64,000 bases of DNA from NCBI RefSeq assembly GCF_037126465.1, contig NC_088201.1, positions 196,610,403 through 196,674,402 of the forward strand, given 5' to 3'. The translations under genes and the position numbers were made by a program. The stretch comes from Ornithodoros turicata. Taxonomy: Eukaryota > Arthropoda > Arachnida > Ixodida > Argasidae. Under the pieces are notes generated by a model that saw only the letters and a list, made by a program, of their open reading frames with translations, was not told the origin of the DNA and searched no databases. How positions within the stretch are numbered: the first letter of the stretch is position 1; every line of letters begins with the position of its first letter. Shown in pieces: positions 1 to 10,190 of this stretch.

Positions 1-1733
1 GGCACAATTAATCAGATTGTTATGAAGTGATCGGTGGAGTTGGCGAAGAGCTTTCGTTTACCATCGGGCATTTTTCAACCTGGGCCGACTTCTCTCACGA
101 ATTTTTTTCCAGCGCGCGGTGGGTGCTGCGGGGGTGAGGGACTGTCCGAGAGCTTACCAGCGGTCTGAAGGGTTGGGCATGCCGTTATCGTCGTGTATTT
201 TTCACCCTGGGCCAACTTCTCTGGCGATTTTTCTGCCTGGGCCAACTTCATTCGCATTTTTTTCAGGTGGTGTGTGAGTGGTTTACATGCAAGTACACGC
301 GGTGAGGAGCTGTCCGAGTGCATACCGGCGAGCCGGAGGGCTACGCGTGCCCTTATCGTTCGGTATTTTTTTCACCTGGGCCGACTTCTTTGACAATTTT
401 TCCACATCGGCCGACTTCATTCGCAATTTTTTCAGGCGCTGCGTGAGAGGTTTACATACAAGTAGGGACATGCACACGGCCATCCGAGCCGGGCGATGAT
501 ACCGTCACACCTGGGTCGACTTCTTTGGCAATTTTTCTGCTTGGCCTGACTTCTTTCATAATTTTTTCAGGCGGTGCAGTAGACGGTTTACACGCAAGTA
601 TGGGCATGCACACTGACAACACCTGGGCCGAATTCATTCACATTTTTTTTTCCGCTACAACAATTACGCGGTGGTCGGTTTACATACAAATAGGAACATG
701 CAAACCGGCAACCCCACCAAGCGTTGGTGCCATCACACGTGGGGCGACTTCAGTCGCGATTTTCACCCTAGGCCGACTTCGTTCGCAATTTTTTTCAGGT
801 GGTGCGTGAGCTGTTTACATTCAAGTACAGCTTTACAAATAATACCCATACACAAAAGTACAAGATTAAATATATTAAAGCCAATAGTGCCAGGAATTAT
901 GTTGTAACTCTGCATAAAGAAGAAAAAACCCCACCAAAAACATGGAACGGAAGAAACACAATACAGATAATAAAGAATACGGGAGGCTAAGTTGGGGAGA
1001 AAAACTAAAAAAAAAAAAAAAGAAACCAGAAGAAGCGCAATACACATAATAAAGAATATGGAAGCTAATTGAATATTCCAACACGACACAGTAAATCATT
1101 TTCTTATGACGTGAATAGCGCACATGCAATGAAATAACCAGAAACATGATCAACAGCTAATTGAGAGCCGAACCCATGCATCATTAAAACAAGAGGTACG
1201 TACAGGAAAACAATTGAAAAAAAAAACGATCTATCAAAACGGGAAACATGACGAATTTAATACAGCGACTAGCACAGAGCTAACGCTGAACAGCAGAGAA
1301 ACGCTTTGAACGGCGCATCACCCACGCATAAACAATAGATACATGCAAGGAAATAAAGAAAACACAAGCAAGAGCTAATAGAGAGCCAAAACAATGCACC
1401 ATCGAACACGTAAAGAAGAGGTACACAAAGGCAAAATTATCTAAAACAATCTATCAAAACGATAAACATGCACGGACTTAACACTGAATAGCAGGGAAGC
1501 ACTCTAAATGACGCATCTGCCAACGTGTAAACAACAGACACATACAGGAAAATAATATCGAAACAAACTATCAAACAACAAACATTACAAATTTAATAAA
1601 TTGAAATGGAAGTAATCTGTCTTTTGAACTATCATAAAATTATCCTTGCGACCGAATCTAGTAGAAGAATATACAGTTTTCGTCCTACTGAGGCACTATA
1701 AACATTACCTTGACACAGGTATCCAACACACGC
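1..1733. repeat. Left arm, block A, of a giant inverted repeat
   Basis: This block matches the reverse complement of 24,992-26,755 over its whole length, including the outermost bases GGCACA-TTAATCAG. Similarity is high but imperfect, with scattered substitutions and small indels, so the arms have been diverging. The window begins exactly where the visible repeat begins, so the true outer end may lie outside. The outer ~800 bases hold iterated short boxes (separate entry); the inner ~850 bases are AT-rich with no coding potential I can defend. A partial direct copy of the inner part lies at 6,399-6,745. It could be the terminal repeat of a very large DNA transposon or an inverted segmental duplication. 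Confidence 0.85.
75..810. repeat. Iterated ~32-bp subterminal boxes (about ten copies)
   Basis: A unit of the form CCTGGGCCGACTTC followed by an AT-rich tail ending in TTTTTTCAGG recurs roughly ten times, near 80, 205, 238, 375, 405, 509, 540, 621, 739 and 768. Between some units lies a second shared phrase reading GGTTTACATGCAAGTA. Units differ by a few substitutions. Clustered, degenerate, similarly oriented boxes near a terminus are typical of transposase-binding subterminal repeats in DNA transposons; that role is inferred here. The same array, inverted, is at 25,830-26,690. Confidence 0.8.
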
Positions 1734-2432
1734 AGTACAGCAAAGCTTTACACAGTACAGCCAATCTTTGCCACTTGCACTGTAAAAAAATGCCGTAAAT
1801 TTTACGGTCAAAATCTATTCGTTGCCGTAAAAAGAACAGGTTTGCTACCGTAATTGGAAATACGGTCCAAGTAGTGTAATTAATACGTCACCAAGGAAAT
1901 ATGCCGTAATTATGACGGTTATCACCGTACATAAGACGGTAGTGTGTCCGTAATCCTGATTACGGTCAAATGGCTGTAGATTTTACAGTATAGTCTGCCA
2001 TACTTTCACATTGCATTCCAATATCTGACATTGTGCTACGCTTGCTGGGAACAGTGAATTTTATTAAATGGCTGATTGCTGTAAATGTATACATGCATTA
2101 GGTATTTCATTAGATGGTACCAGTTCAAGCTGGACTGGTGATCAATTGGAAGTGAGGTGGAGTCAGTTCGAACTGGACCAGTTCAAATGTTTGGGGGAAG
2201 TTTCGGTTTCAGTACCATGACATGTTAATATGAAGATTCTAGGGCGAAGTTAAAGTAATTTTATTAGTACAAAAAAATCATGCTTCAATTTTTGGCAAAG
2301 TTCGTTAGCGTTAACGAAAGTTATTTTGGAATTCTTATATTTGTATTTTGTGCGTTCCTGCTCCCGTGATGAATAATGCGTTTACTGTGTAACGGTCGCT
2401 TGCTTAGCAGCATGCCTGTACAGCGCTTTTTT
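1734..2432. repeat. Left arm, block B, of the giant inverted repeat
   Basis: This matches the reverse complement of 23,228-23,924 almost end to end, stopping abruptly at CAGCGCTTTTT on both sides. In the left arm it abuts block A directly. In the right arm a 1.07-kb insertion separates the two blocks. It contains a CCGTAA-rich MITE at the same relative place in both arms and a cluster of CCAGTT/AACTGG words around 2,115-2,190. I see no gene in it. Confidence 0.85.
1779..1989. mobile_element. MITE-like element rich in CCGTAA/TTACGG
   Basis: About 211 bases are bounded by ACTGTAAAA and its inverse TTTTACAGT, and filled with many CCGTAA and TTACGG words that can pair internally. This is the layout of a small non-autonomous inverted-repeat element. 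No transposase is present and no target-site duplication is clear. The homologous copy is at 23,671-23,880 in the right arm. Confidence 0.6.
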
Positions 2433-2690
2433 TGGTTGACTCAGAAACGATTTTTAAATGTTCGCCCTTCCGGCGCGCACGGCGATCCCCGCAAGGCGCC
2501 GACACTGGATGACGTCACCCCGATAAACCAACCATCAGGAGGCGCTCCTTCCCGCCGCAGATTCTGTGTGTGTCCGAGCGTGCGTCTGACCCTTTTTCTT
2601 GTTGTCTTGTCGCGTTTCCTTTGAAGTACTTTGGTCCACAGCGTGTGGCCTAGGATTTCACGCCGTTGACGTGCGATATCACAGCCAGGA

Positions 2691-2972
2691 AACCGGTGCT
2701 ACGTGCTCGGGTGCAGAAAAACTTATAACCCGAATTCCGAGCTTACATTTCACCGACCTCGCAATGGCGAAACGAAACGAAAGTGGGAGGCAGCGATCGC
2801 CAGTCTTTACTGTGGTGTGGCCCAAGGATTGAATGTTTCACGCGTCTGTTCCTGTCATTTCGCCGACGACGCCTATTTTGATGTATTGCAGGTTCGGCTC
2901 GGGCTACGGCAGAAACAGAAGCGGCTGAAGATTAACGCCGTGCCTACCACATTCGATCAGGAACAAGGGTAG
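2691..2972 (+). CDS. THAP zinc-finger exon (partial)
   Basis: The reading frame encodes a nearly complete THAP domain, a C2CH zinc-binding DNA-recognition module of about 90 residues. Visible hallmarks in order are paired cysteines (CYVLGC), a TFHR segment, the conserved tryptophan in KRKWEAAI, the CSCHF pair of zinc ligands, and the closing AVPTTF motif. No ATG lies in frame just upstream; an acceptor-like CACAG near 2,690 suggests an earlier exon. The frame stops at 2,970-2,972, shortly before a strong donor-like GAGGTAAGT near 2,988. It could be a host THAP gene fragment or the DNA-binding part of a P-like transposase. No P-type terminal repeats were found around it. Confidence 0.7.
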   Translation, partial: NRCYVLGCRKTYNPNSELTFHRPRNGETKRKWEAAIASLYCGVAQGLNVSRVCSCHFADDAYFDVLQVRLGLRQKQKRLKINAVPTTFDQEQG

Positions 2973-3415
2973 GAACCAGTAACGGAGGTAAGTGACAATC
3001 TTGCGCGGTCACAGCTACGCTGCGATGAAAAATATCAGTTGTCACAGTAAACATCATCGGGAACACCTGGCCTCGCCGCCGATTGTAACGTCACAGTCAC
3101 ACCGACTACTAATGTACACGAATTATTACAATGATTGCAGCATCCTGACGCAATAGTACGCGTACTCTAGAGAAAAAAGATTGGTGTGCTGTTGCTGTGC
3201 TAATTGTCGACAGTATTATGCAGGAGTAACGTAACACTCCCACATGACAGCGTTATTCTAATGTTATTGCAGCTAGTGGATGTTTCTACAGTTCATAGTG
3301 TAAGCCTGATGGCAGCATTCAGGAATGTGAAAACATCGCAATCTGTGTTTGGCTACGTCCGAGACACTTGCATCAGTATTCTACTGCAGCCTTGTTGCTA
3401 ATTTCTGGCTCTATT

Positions 3416-3522
3416 TCGGAATAGAGACGGAATCTCGGAATAGAGACAGAATATGTTTTGTCAAGCCACGAAAATATAGACGGAATCAACTGGATTTGGT
3501 ATGTTTTGTCAAGCCACGAAAG
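3416..3522. repeat. Short imperfect tandem duplication
   Basis: The phrase TATGTTTTGTCAAGCCACGA occurs at 3,452 and again 48 bases later at 3,500. It is preceded by repeated GGAATAGAGAC-like words. This is a local duplication with no evident function. Confidence 0.6.
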
Positions 3523-4513
3523 TATTGCAATTCTTTTTGCACGTCCCACAATATGATGGATATGTACGAGCCCTGGAAATTGTCGAGTTCTGTGAAAGGA
3601 ACCTTGTGTGATGCGACTGCCAGCGTTTATAACGTAATGTCGACAGGAAAATAACTGTGCCAGTGAAATAGGGACCGCAAAGGAAAATATTTATTTGTAT
3701 AGTCATTTTTATGTTTGTTATTGTTCCCGCTAGGCCCTCAACATATTATTTTGAGTGTTAACACTCAAGGCCATATTTCAGACGTGGAGGTCATGGCTGA
3801 AGCAAGTGCTGGGGGCCCACTTTCGACTTCACGGCGCATCTCACAAGGGGGTTGTCATTCCCTGATTCCAGGAAGAGGAAAACAATGGACACAGACTTGC
3901 ATAGCGTATTAGTACACCAGATATGGATCTGCAAACATGAACCCTCCTAACATCCCTGTGGCAGCGTACCTGTAACCACCCAGACTTCACACCACATTAA
4001 TTTAGAACCACAGCACAACATAATAAAATAGCTTAGTTTTATTTGCCTCCCATACATAATGGGAGGCAAATAAACCTAAGCTATTTTGTTATTCCCACTT
4101 CGTCATACTCCACTGTACAATAAATCGATACAATTATAGGGTCATTCTTTATTCCCGTCACTACACCCACCTCGGCACTAACTTAGTGCAGTACAGTCTG
4201 GATTTGATGCCAGAGCTAATACCGCCACGTGTAGTAGTTTTTGCTGTACAAACGGGTAGACAGTCTGTTGACTGCAACTGAAGATACAGAGTGACAAGAC
4301 AAAACATCCCCCACACTGCAATGACGAAAGGACCACACCTATAGTATCCTCGAAAACCTCTGATGGGAGGCAAGGCGGATGACCAAGGGCTCACTTACAC
4401 GAAGTGTGCCTGTGTCAGCAAAAATTTTTGTCTTGCCACTACATGTCTCCAGTTCCAGCCATCAGTATGCACCAGCTTGTCTCTCTTGCCAAGACACCCT
4501 TGTTTCGATGGTC
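3523..4513. other. Non-coding stretch with a long hairpin
   Basis: I see no convincing gene. A near-perfect hairpin spans 4,022-4,090: an AAATAGCTTAG-containing arm and a GCCTCCCAT core pair with the inverse arm around a loop of about six bases. A donor-like GTAAGT on the minus strand near 4,400 may end an exon running from upstream of 4,400. Confidence 0.5.
4022..4090. repeat. Near-perfect palindromic hairpin
   Basis: Two ~30-base arms, separated by about six bases, are inverse copies with one or two mismatches. Each arm ends with AATAAA-type A/T sequence, so the structure could carry poly(A) signals in both directions. It may be a tiny foldback element. Confidence 0.65.
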
Positions 4514-4661
4514 CTAACGCTGATAGCCTTGATGAGACGTAGACGGGAACTCCCTCCTGATTGCTCGGACAACGCATCCAGGAACCTGTCGTCTGTTCCT
4601 TGGGCCAAGGTATCCCCAGACCCATCTTGTGAATGACGAGTATGCCGTGAACCTCAGGCAG
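4514..4661 (-). CDS. Exon resembling the P2X7 receptor C-terminal zinc domain
   Basis: On the minus strand a strong acceptor (TTGTCTTTTCCAG) at 4,661 opens an exon. Its translation contains FTRWVWGYLG, NRRQVPGCVV, AIRREFPS and a final GYQ. This spacing (aromatic-rich W-x-x-G-x-LG, then NR-x-x-x-P-x-C-V-V, then IR-x-x-FP-S) resembles the cysteine-rich C-terminal domain of P2X7-type proteins. That domain also occurs alone in many invertebrate proteins. The frame stops at 4,514. Start and remaining exons are not identified. Homology is judged by motif pattern only, and a transposon-borne or pseudogene copy is possible. Confidence 0.45.
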
Positions 4662-6191
4662 CTGGAAAAGACAACACCACGTGACATTTCTTTTTGTTTA
4701 GCATCATATCTTGTGGGCATTTGCATACCTGCCAATCTCCAGCAGTGTTGGGAAGACAATGGCCAGAACAGAAGAACAGACGCTATCCCAACCTTGGAGT
4801 TCAAAGCCTGTGCATTCATTCCTTAGTTCCAGGGTCTCCCGCATTTTGAATGTGGAAGGTTGGCAGGTGTGCAACATAGTACAACAGAAAAATGTCCACC
4901 TCTTTCAGGATGAGCCGGATTCCAACTGCTAACTCCCTCCCAAACCAGCTTCCCTCCAATTTCGGCAAAATCCAATTTCTCCCAAAATATGTTACTCTTA
5001 CATTCTTCAGTAACATGCTTCCCCCCTTCATTGCCACCTCAAATGCTTCTGTTTTCAGGCTTGCAAGACTTTCCTTCAGAGTTTAAAATTCCCACTGGAT
5101 TCAATCAGGGTTTTGTGTTGCCAATCAGGGCATGGCTAACTGGCATAATTGAGAGCATGTCGAGACTAGCTGAGGCGGCTGTGTTGCTTCACTTTTCCTA
5201 ATGGAATTGTTGGACCAGGATTCTCTGGATCGTTCCACGGCTGTCGTCCACGCTTATGATTTATGGGGGACAAACTTGTGTAGGCCAAAAAGCTGCTGAG
5301 AATAGTCGCCCTTCTGTATACAGCCCTTGTCCACTTTAGGTGCGACAATTTGCATAACCAACAACACCCGACTAGCACTCGAGTTTACCCTTCCGAATCT
5401 TGATTTGGGGGGGGGTCATTTAAACCGAAAAATTCATTACGGTCGTAATCATATAGCAAACGAGAGAGCACTGCAGCAGGCTTACCTGTGGTCCTGGGGA
5501 TTGAGTCGCCTAAAATGTTGATCGTAGCGGCAGCATTGAGGCGCGTACACCACTAGAAGCTCTCTACGGAGGCAGATGTCTCTGAGTAATGGGTGTTGTG
5601 TTATGCACTGCACGGCGGCACTGTTGCACATTTCTACCACCCTGGCAACAGAATGGCAACACAGGCGCTCCACACAGACACCTGCCGATTTCAACATTCT
5701 AAACTGTTTCGCACATCCGACGGCAACCATACAAAGAGATACGTCACCTAAAAATGTCATCCCGCAGGTTAGCCGCAGCCACATCTCGTGGATGGTCGGC
5801 GGGTTCCAGAGGCATTGGGTCCGTAGAGTATGGGTCATCATCCAGCATTAACTCGTCGCCGCTACCGCTAACATGTTCGTCAGAATCTCCCCCACACAGG
5901 GAAACATCACTCTCGTTTTCCGACTCCATGTTTGCCCCCTTCGCTTCGCGATCGCCAAACAGGCGCGCGGCTCGCATTTGCCCAGGGTGCGCGCTGATTG
6001 GCCTTATCCCTGTGACGTTTGCTCCCACTTTTAGAGAGCGAGGGCGCAAGGATTCCGGTTTCTTTTTCATTGGATTGCGGGAAAAGTATGCCGCGGATCG
6101 AAATGGTATTTTCGGGCCCACTTCAGTGGTCGGCAAGGAATTAGAATTCGCATTAGTTTCGAAATTGACCTCGGAGAATGCGACTGTCCCT
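4662..6191. other. No recognised gene
   Basis: Several 60-150-codon open frames exist on both strands, including 5,744-6,217 on the minus strand with an acidic segment. None shows a domain I recognise or convincing splice context. The stretch ends where inverted-repeat block C begins. Confidence 0.4.
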
Positions 6192-6398
6192 TTAAGTGCT
6201 TTTTCCTTGTGCACCATTTAGAAATATTACTTCAACTCGAACCTCATCTCTTTGTTCAGAGTCACGTTCACGGCACCTGTAAGTGCATGCCGTTTTACGA
6301 GTAACATGTACGAGTAACTACTTAACGTTACCAGCAACTTTTTTCATTCTCGTATTTCTCTTTTTTGCCTTTTCTCGTTCATTCTCGCGTTTTCTGAT
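6192..6398. repeat. Left arm, block C, of the giant inverted repeat
   Basis: This matches the reverse complement of 22,870-23,073, including the distinctive phrases CTTGTGCACCATTT and GCATGCCGTTTTACGAGTAA. Block C lies internal to block B in both arms, so the same A-B-C order is preserved. In the left arm 3.76 kb separates B from C; in the right arm only about 155 bases do. Confidence 0.75.
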
Positions 6399-6745
6399 AC
6401 TTAACACTGAATAGCAGAGAAACACTCTAAACGGCGCATCTGCCAGCGTGTAAACAGCAGACACATGCCGGAAAATGATATCGAAACAAACTATCAAAGA
6501 ACAAACATTACAAATTCAATAAATTGAAATGGAAATAATCTATCATTGGGAAAGCTAAGTTGAGAGAAAAATTCATCTAAAAAAGAAAGCAGAAGGAATG
6601 CAATCTATCCATCTATCATAAAATCATCCTTGCGACCTAATCTAGTCGAACAATATACAATTTTCGTCCTACTCAGGCACTATAAACATTACCTTGACAG
6701 AGGTATCCAACACACGCAGTACAGCCAGTCCCCCTCAGGTAACCG
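6399..6745. repeat. Partial direct copy of block A
   Basis: Sequence from ACTTAACACTGAATAGCAG to CACACGCAGTACAGCC repeats 1,478-1,745 in the same orientation. Around 6,541-6,605 it carries a segment resembling 975-1,045 instead, so this copy is rearranged relative to the left arm. Confidence 0.7.
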
Positions 6746-6958
6746 AGGATGCGGCTGTAGAGTATGTACCACTGCGCCAATCTACAACGTTGCAAGCTCA
6801 TTGGCCGAAACTGTGCGCGCGCTCCGATTGGTCGACAACGTTTTGAAATCGCATTTTGTACCCGCACATGTGTGTGCAGCGTCCCGGCGGCCGTTTCAGC
6901 AGTTTCAGCCTAGTTTCGAAATAGCTCGCGTTGATCGTCGATCGGCATGGTGTCCGTC

Positions 6959-7412
6959 ATCTTGTGTTCCGTGTTTCGTGATGTCAATCGGCAGAACAGT
7001 TTGTGATTCTAGGCGTGTTGAGCTGTTCCTAGACACGACTATTATCCCACGTACAATCTATCAACTACGGAACTGGAATGCTTCGTGAGCTGGTGCGGTT
7101 GGAGCGTAAAGAACGCGTTCAGCCGCTGTCGGGTTTTGAGGCCTGACAAGAAAGACAGGACTACGACGTGCCACACAAGCGCCTTTTCCGCTCTGCAGAT
7201 GACGAAAGGAGATGCTCATCATAAAATCAGACGGCAAGGCGTCCTCTTGTGTTCCGTGTTCCGGTGATGTCAATCGGCAGAACAGTTTCTAGAAGTGTTC
7301 GCTGGTTTATTCATGCGTCGATATGATTCAACGTGTGTTGTGCTGTTCCTGGACGACACGACTATTATCCCACGAACAGTCTATCAACTCCGGAACTGGA
7401 ATGCTTTGTCAG
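6959..7412. repeat. Dispersed tandem duplication of ~130-170 bp
   Basis: The segment at 6,959-7,090 (CTTGTGTTCCGTGTT, GATGTCAATCGGCAGAAC, ACGACTATTATCCCACG, GGAACTGGAATGCTT) recurs in order at 7,245-7,412, with a few changes and an extra ~45 bases. Another short pair, CTACAACGTTGCA followed by CTCATTGG, is at ~6,782 and ~7,736. No coding function is seen. Confidence 0.7.
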
Positions 7413-8030
7413 TTGGAGAGGTTGAAGAGTGAAGTACAAGCGCGGGCCCCGTCGGATTTCGAGGGCTGTGTTCGTTTTGCTTCAAGTTTGAACTTAGTTA
7501 CAGTGCGTCAGCGACGCAGTGGACTTTGTATTCACGGTGCACCCATGTATCATATCTTTGAATCAGTGCTTTGTGTCAAATAAATATTACTTTTAGCCAA
7601 AAGAAGCTTCAGTTATTTTGAATATCGGGTAACGGCGGTAGGCGTGAAATCCGGTAGAAGTCGATGGTAGCCAGAACCGGTCGAAAGGTCAGCCAAAGTT
7701 AAGGCTCCTGATTGGCCACTGGCATTGCATAATTTCTACAACGTTGCACTCTCATTGGTCGTGTGCCCAGTGTTGTGTGAATTATCTCAAACTATGGACT
7801 CTATGGGGAGCTGTTGGAGCCTGGTACACCCAAGCTTTACACAGTATAGCCAATCTTTGCTACTTGAACCCGGTGGGGTCACTTTCTCTCTCTCTCCCTC
7901 TATACAGCCCAAAGCAAGGAAACCGAACGTCCTTTGTCAATCTATGGGGTGGGGAACTCTCTCTCTTTCACATTCTTTCATCCAAAACGGAAATATTCTT
8001 AGGACTGGTGTACACAGCCGAAATTTTTTA
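7413..8030. other. Non-coding, with a scrap of block B
   Basis: No gene recognised. AAGCTTTACACAGTATAGCC and the following ~17 bases at about 7,831-7,867 match the start of block B (1,743-1,780), so another rearranged arm fragment is embedded here. A CT-rich simple repeat is at ~7,883-7,898. Confidence 0.5.
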
Positions 8031-9048
8031 TTGATCAACTATCGCAAATAGACGTTAGAATTATTCGATTCTCAAGAACACAATAAGAATTCTATCAAAA
8101 ACAAACAATAGCACGCCCAAAAAATCTAAGAACAGATTTCCATGTCAGTGCAAACTGGTTTTAGAGAAACATTATCTAAGCAAACGAGAAGTATTAACGA
8201 TGGAAACAACACTCAATCAAAACGAGAAAAGTTGCATTTAATGTATTTCAGATCAGACAAAACTATCATACATACGTTATTCTCAACTCACAAAATATCA
8301 ATCGAGAGATAGTCAAGTTTATTTAATGATAGAAACAATACTCATTCGAAAACGCATGAGTATTTAATTATATAATTTTTATGATAACTTTGCAACAGTA
8401 ATTTCCACACACAGAAGCCACAAACAAAAAACTCATCTGAAATGCAAATTATTGTAAAAGCGGTAAATGTATTGTACAGCGGAAATCAACGCACACAGCT
8501 CAAAAATACATTCCCAACAAGTAAAATATTTTTATTAATATCAAACGAGTGTGAGTATCTGAAACAAAGTCAAAACATTTTTCGTAACCACGCAGCGCAA
8601 GTATACATCACAGAAACACGTCGTTTTTACTCAGGACCCACTAGTGGAAACAAATTGAGAGAGGGAGGCCGCTAGCCATAAAGTTCCCGTACACTTTCGT
8701 TAAGGTTACGCCCGCAGGCAGTAGGGGAATCCAACAATGGTCACGATATGGTGACACAACATGGTACACGATAATTGAAAGCCATAAACTGACTCCTGCA
8801 AGTCAAGTTAGGGAAGGAGGGTCTCTAGCGCTGTCTTGTACGCAGAATCATTGAAAGCACACGTTTTTTTCCTTACACATTGCATCGCTTTGTAAATCGA
8901 TTTCCATAATTCTCACGGCAGGTTCATATTAATAACATTCTAAACCAGATAATAAATTTTTAAACAATAAAATGAGCATAGATATGCTTTTAATTAAGTG
9001 TAGAAGCACACTCAAAAACAGAACAGACATTTGCTCTACATTGAAGAG
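8031..9048. other. AT-rich single-copy flank of the palindromic block
   Basis: Base composition drops sharply to AT-rich at about 8,030. The open frame at 8,442-8,675 (77 codons) has no recognisable domain. This part has no counterpart on the right, where the palindrome is cut off near 18,852 by a Gypsy fragment. Confidence 0.5.
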
Positions 9049-9480
9049 ATGGACGGATTTTGTACTGGCTACCATGGGTCATGGGAGGACATGATAAAAA
9101 GCTGCTTCGAAAAAGAAGAGGAGCGAAATGATTCTATTATCACAGCATATCGATATGTCTTAGACATGGTCGTATTCGGAGATATGGTTCAAATTACGGA
9201 ATTGAAGGTGCAAGTTCTTGTATGCCGAATCTACAATAGTTATAAAAATATTTGTACGTCAACATCGGAAGGGCCGCTAGGATTGATGGCGGAGTTTTTG
9301 AGGTTTGCTAACGAAGAACTGAAATACACAAGTCCAGATGTAATTGTAATAATTGCAATTAGCATTTCATTAATCAAGAAAGCAGTCAGATCAAATTATC
9401 ATATAGAAGCAGTCTATATCGCGCGATTCATTACGGATTTGTTGAAATTACACCTAACGGTTGAAATGGAAAATACATAA
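9049..9480 (+). CDS. Unrecognised helical protein, left copy (ORF A)
   Basis: A 143-codon frame starts at the first ATG (9,049); an earlier in-frame TTG at 9,031 is unlikely as a start. I do not recognise the product. It looks soluble and mostly helical, begins with an acidic/lysine-rich segment (EKEEERND), has few cysteines and shows no signal peptide or clear membrane span. A second copy lies inverted at 18,427-18,870, about 86% identical over the last 98 residues, with the reading frame kept there despite 14 replacements. Codon use is AT-rich, unlike the surrounding transposon genes. ORF B follows 28 bases downstream. A virus-like or element-borne accessory gene is possible. Confidence 0.5.
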   Translation: MDGFCTGYHGSWEDMIKSCFEKEEERNDSIITAYRYVLDMVVFGDMVQITELKVQVLVCRIYNSYKNICTSTSEGPLGLMAEFLRFANEELKYTSPDVIVIIAISISLIKKAVRSNYHIEAVYIARFITDLLKLHLTVEMENT

Positions 9481-10190
9481 AAATATATTATCACACCACA
9501 TGGCCATATGTTCCACCTACAGCGTCTACAGAATTATTTTCTTGTACCAGTTCTTGCAATGATGTCGAATCAACAGAAGTTCAATATTATCGAGCAAGGT
9601 CTGATGTACCTTCACTTATTGAAACTCAACAAACATATCAATTGTGGTGGACCACAGGACGATTTTCATCTAATACTCTCTTGTACGCCATTCAAGAATC
9701 TTCATACAAAGAAAGGAAACATCAATAAGAGACTGCAAGTTCAGCGCAACAAAGTGCCTGTTGTTGAAGCAATACAAACACGGCGGCAACATATCGTCTG
9801 CGTTAATCAACGCTGGAGTCAAGCGCCCAATAATCAGAATAAACTATTTGATGTCTTCGGAACTCAACAATCAAGACAACAACTTCAGAGTTTGGAATAG
9901 AACTGTAATTTATCGAAATAAATAAGTGTATCACTGAAATAATAAATGTAATATTCGTCATCAATGTAATGTATTCTACACATCGCAACGAAAACAGCTT
10001 ATTAGTATCGCTAGGTTGAAGATTGCTAAGGAGACGTTTATTTCACACTATGTAAAAGGATCCTCGCATGGAATCAACGCTGGCAATCAGAGATTTTACA
10101 CGACCACACTCTGTACAACCCCGACATCATAACGATAGAATTGTAGACGAAGAATCGTTAATTGAAATTTAAGGCATGTTGCATTAATCT
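9056..10190. repeat. Left arm of the AT-rich palindrome
   Basis: This is inverted relative to 18,852-18,091 followed by 11,557-11,140. Matching landmarks are ACTATTTGATGTCTTCGGAA, GTAATATTCGTCATCAATGT, CTAAGGAGACGTTTATT and TCGTTAATTGAAATTTA. Nucleotide identity is roughly 90-93% by eye. It encloses ORFs A and B. Confidence 0.85.
9508..9900 (+). CDS. Unrecognised protein, left copy (ORF B)
   Basis: A 130-codon frame opens at ATG 9,508, just after ORF A. The first part contains INCGGPQDDFHLILSC; the second half is basic and glutamine/asparagine-rich (QAPNNQNKLFDVFG). No domain recognised. The inverted copy retains the equivalent of residues 19-60 at 18,151-18,354, then shifts frame. The C-terminal part lies beyond the retrotransposon insertion at 11,473-11,557. 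Overlap with the palindrome suggests that the whole A-B unit was duplicated in inverted orientation. Confidence 0.45.
   Translation: MFHLQRLQNYFLVPVLAMMSNQQKFNIIEQGLMYLHLLKLNKHINCGGPQDDFHLILSCTPFKNLHTKKGNINKRLQVQRNKVPVVEAIQTRRQHIVCVNQRWSQAPNNQNKLFDVFGTQQSRQQLQSLE

Noticed and set aside
763..1153. Hydrophobic minus-strand frames resembling membrane proteins
   Set aside because: They come from AT-rich, poly-A-containing repeat DNA inside block A and shift with each indel between the two arms.
5744..6221. Overlapping ~155-codon frames on both strands
   Set aside because: No domain, both strands equally open, and one end runs into inverted-repeat block C; treated as chance.
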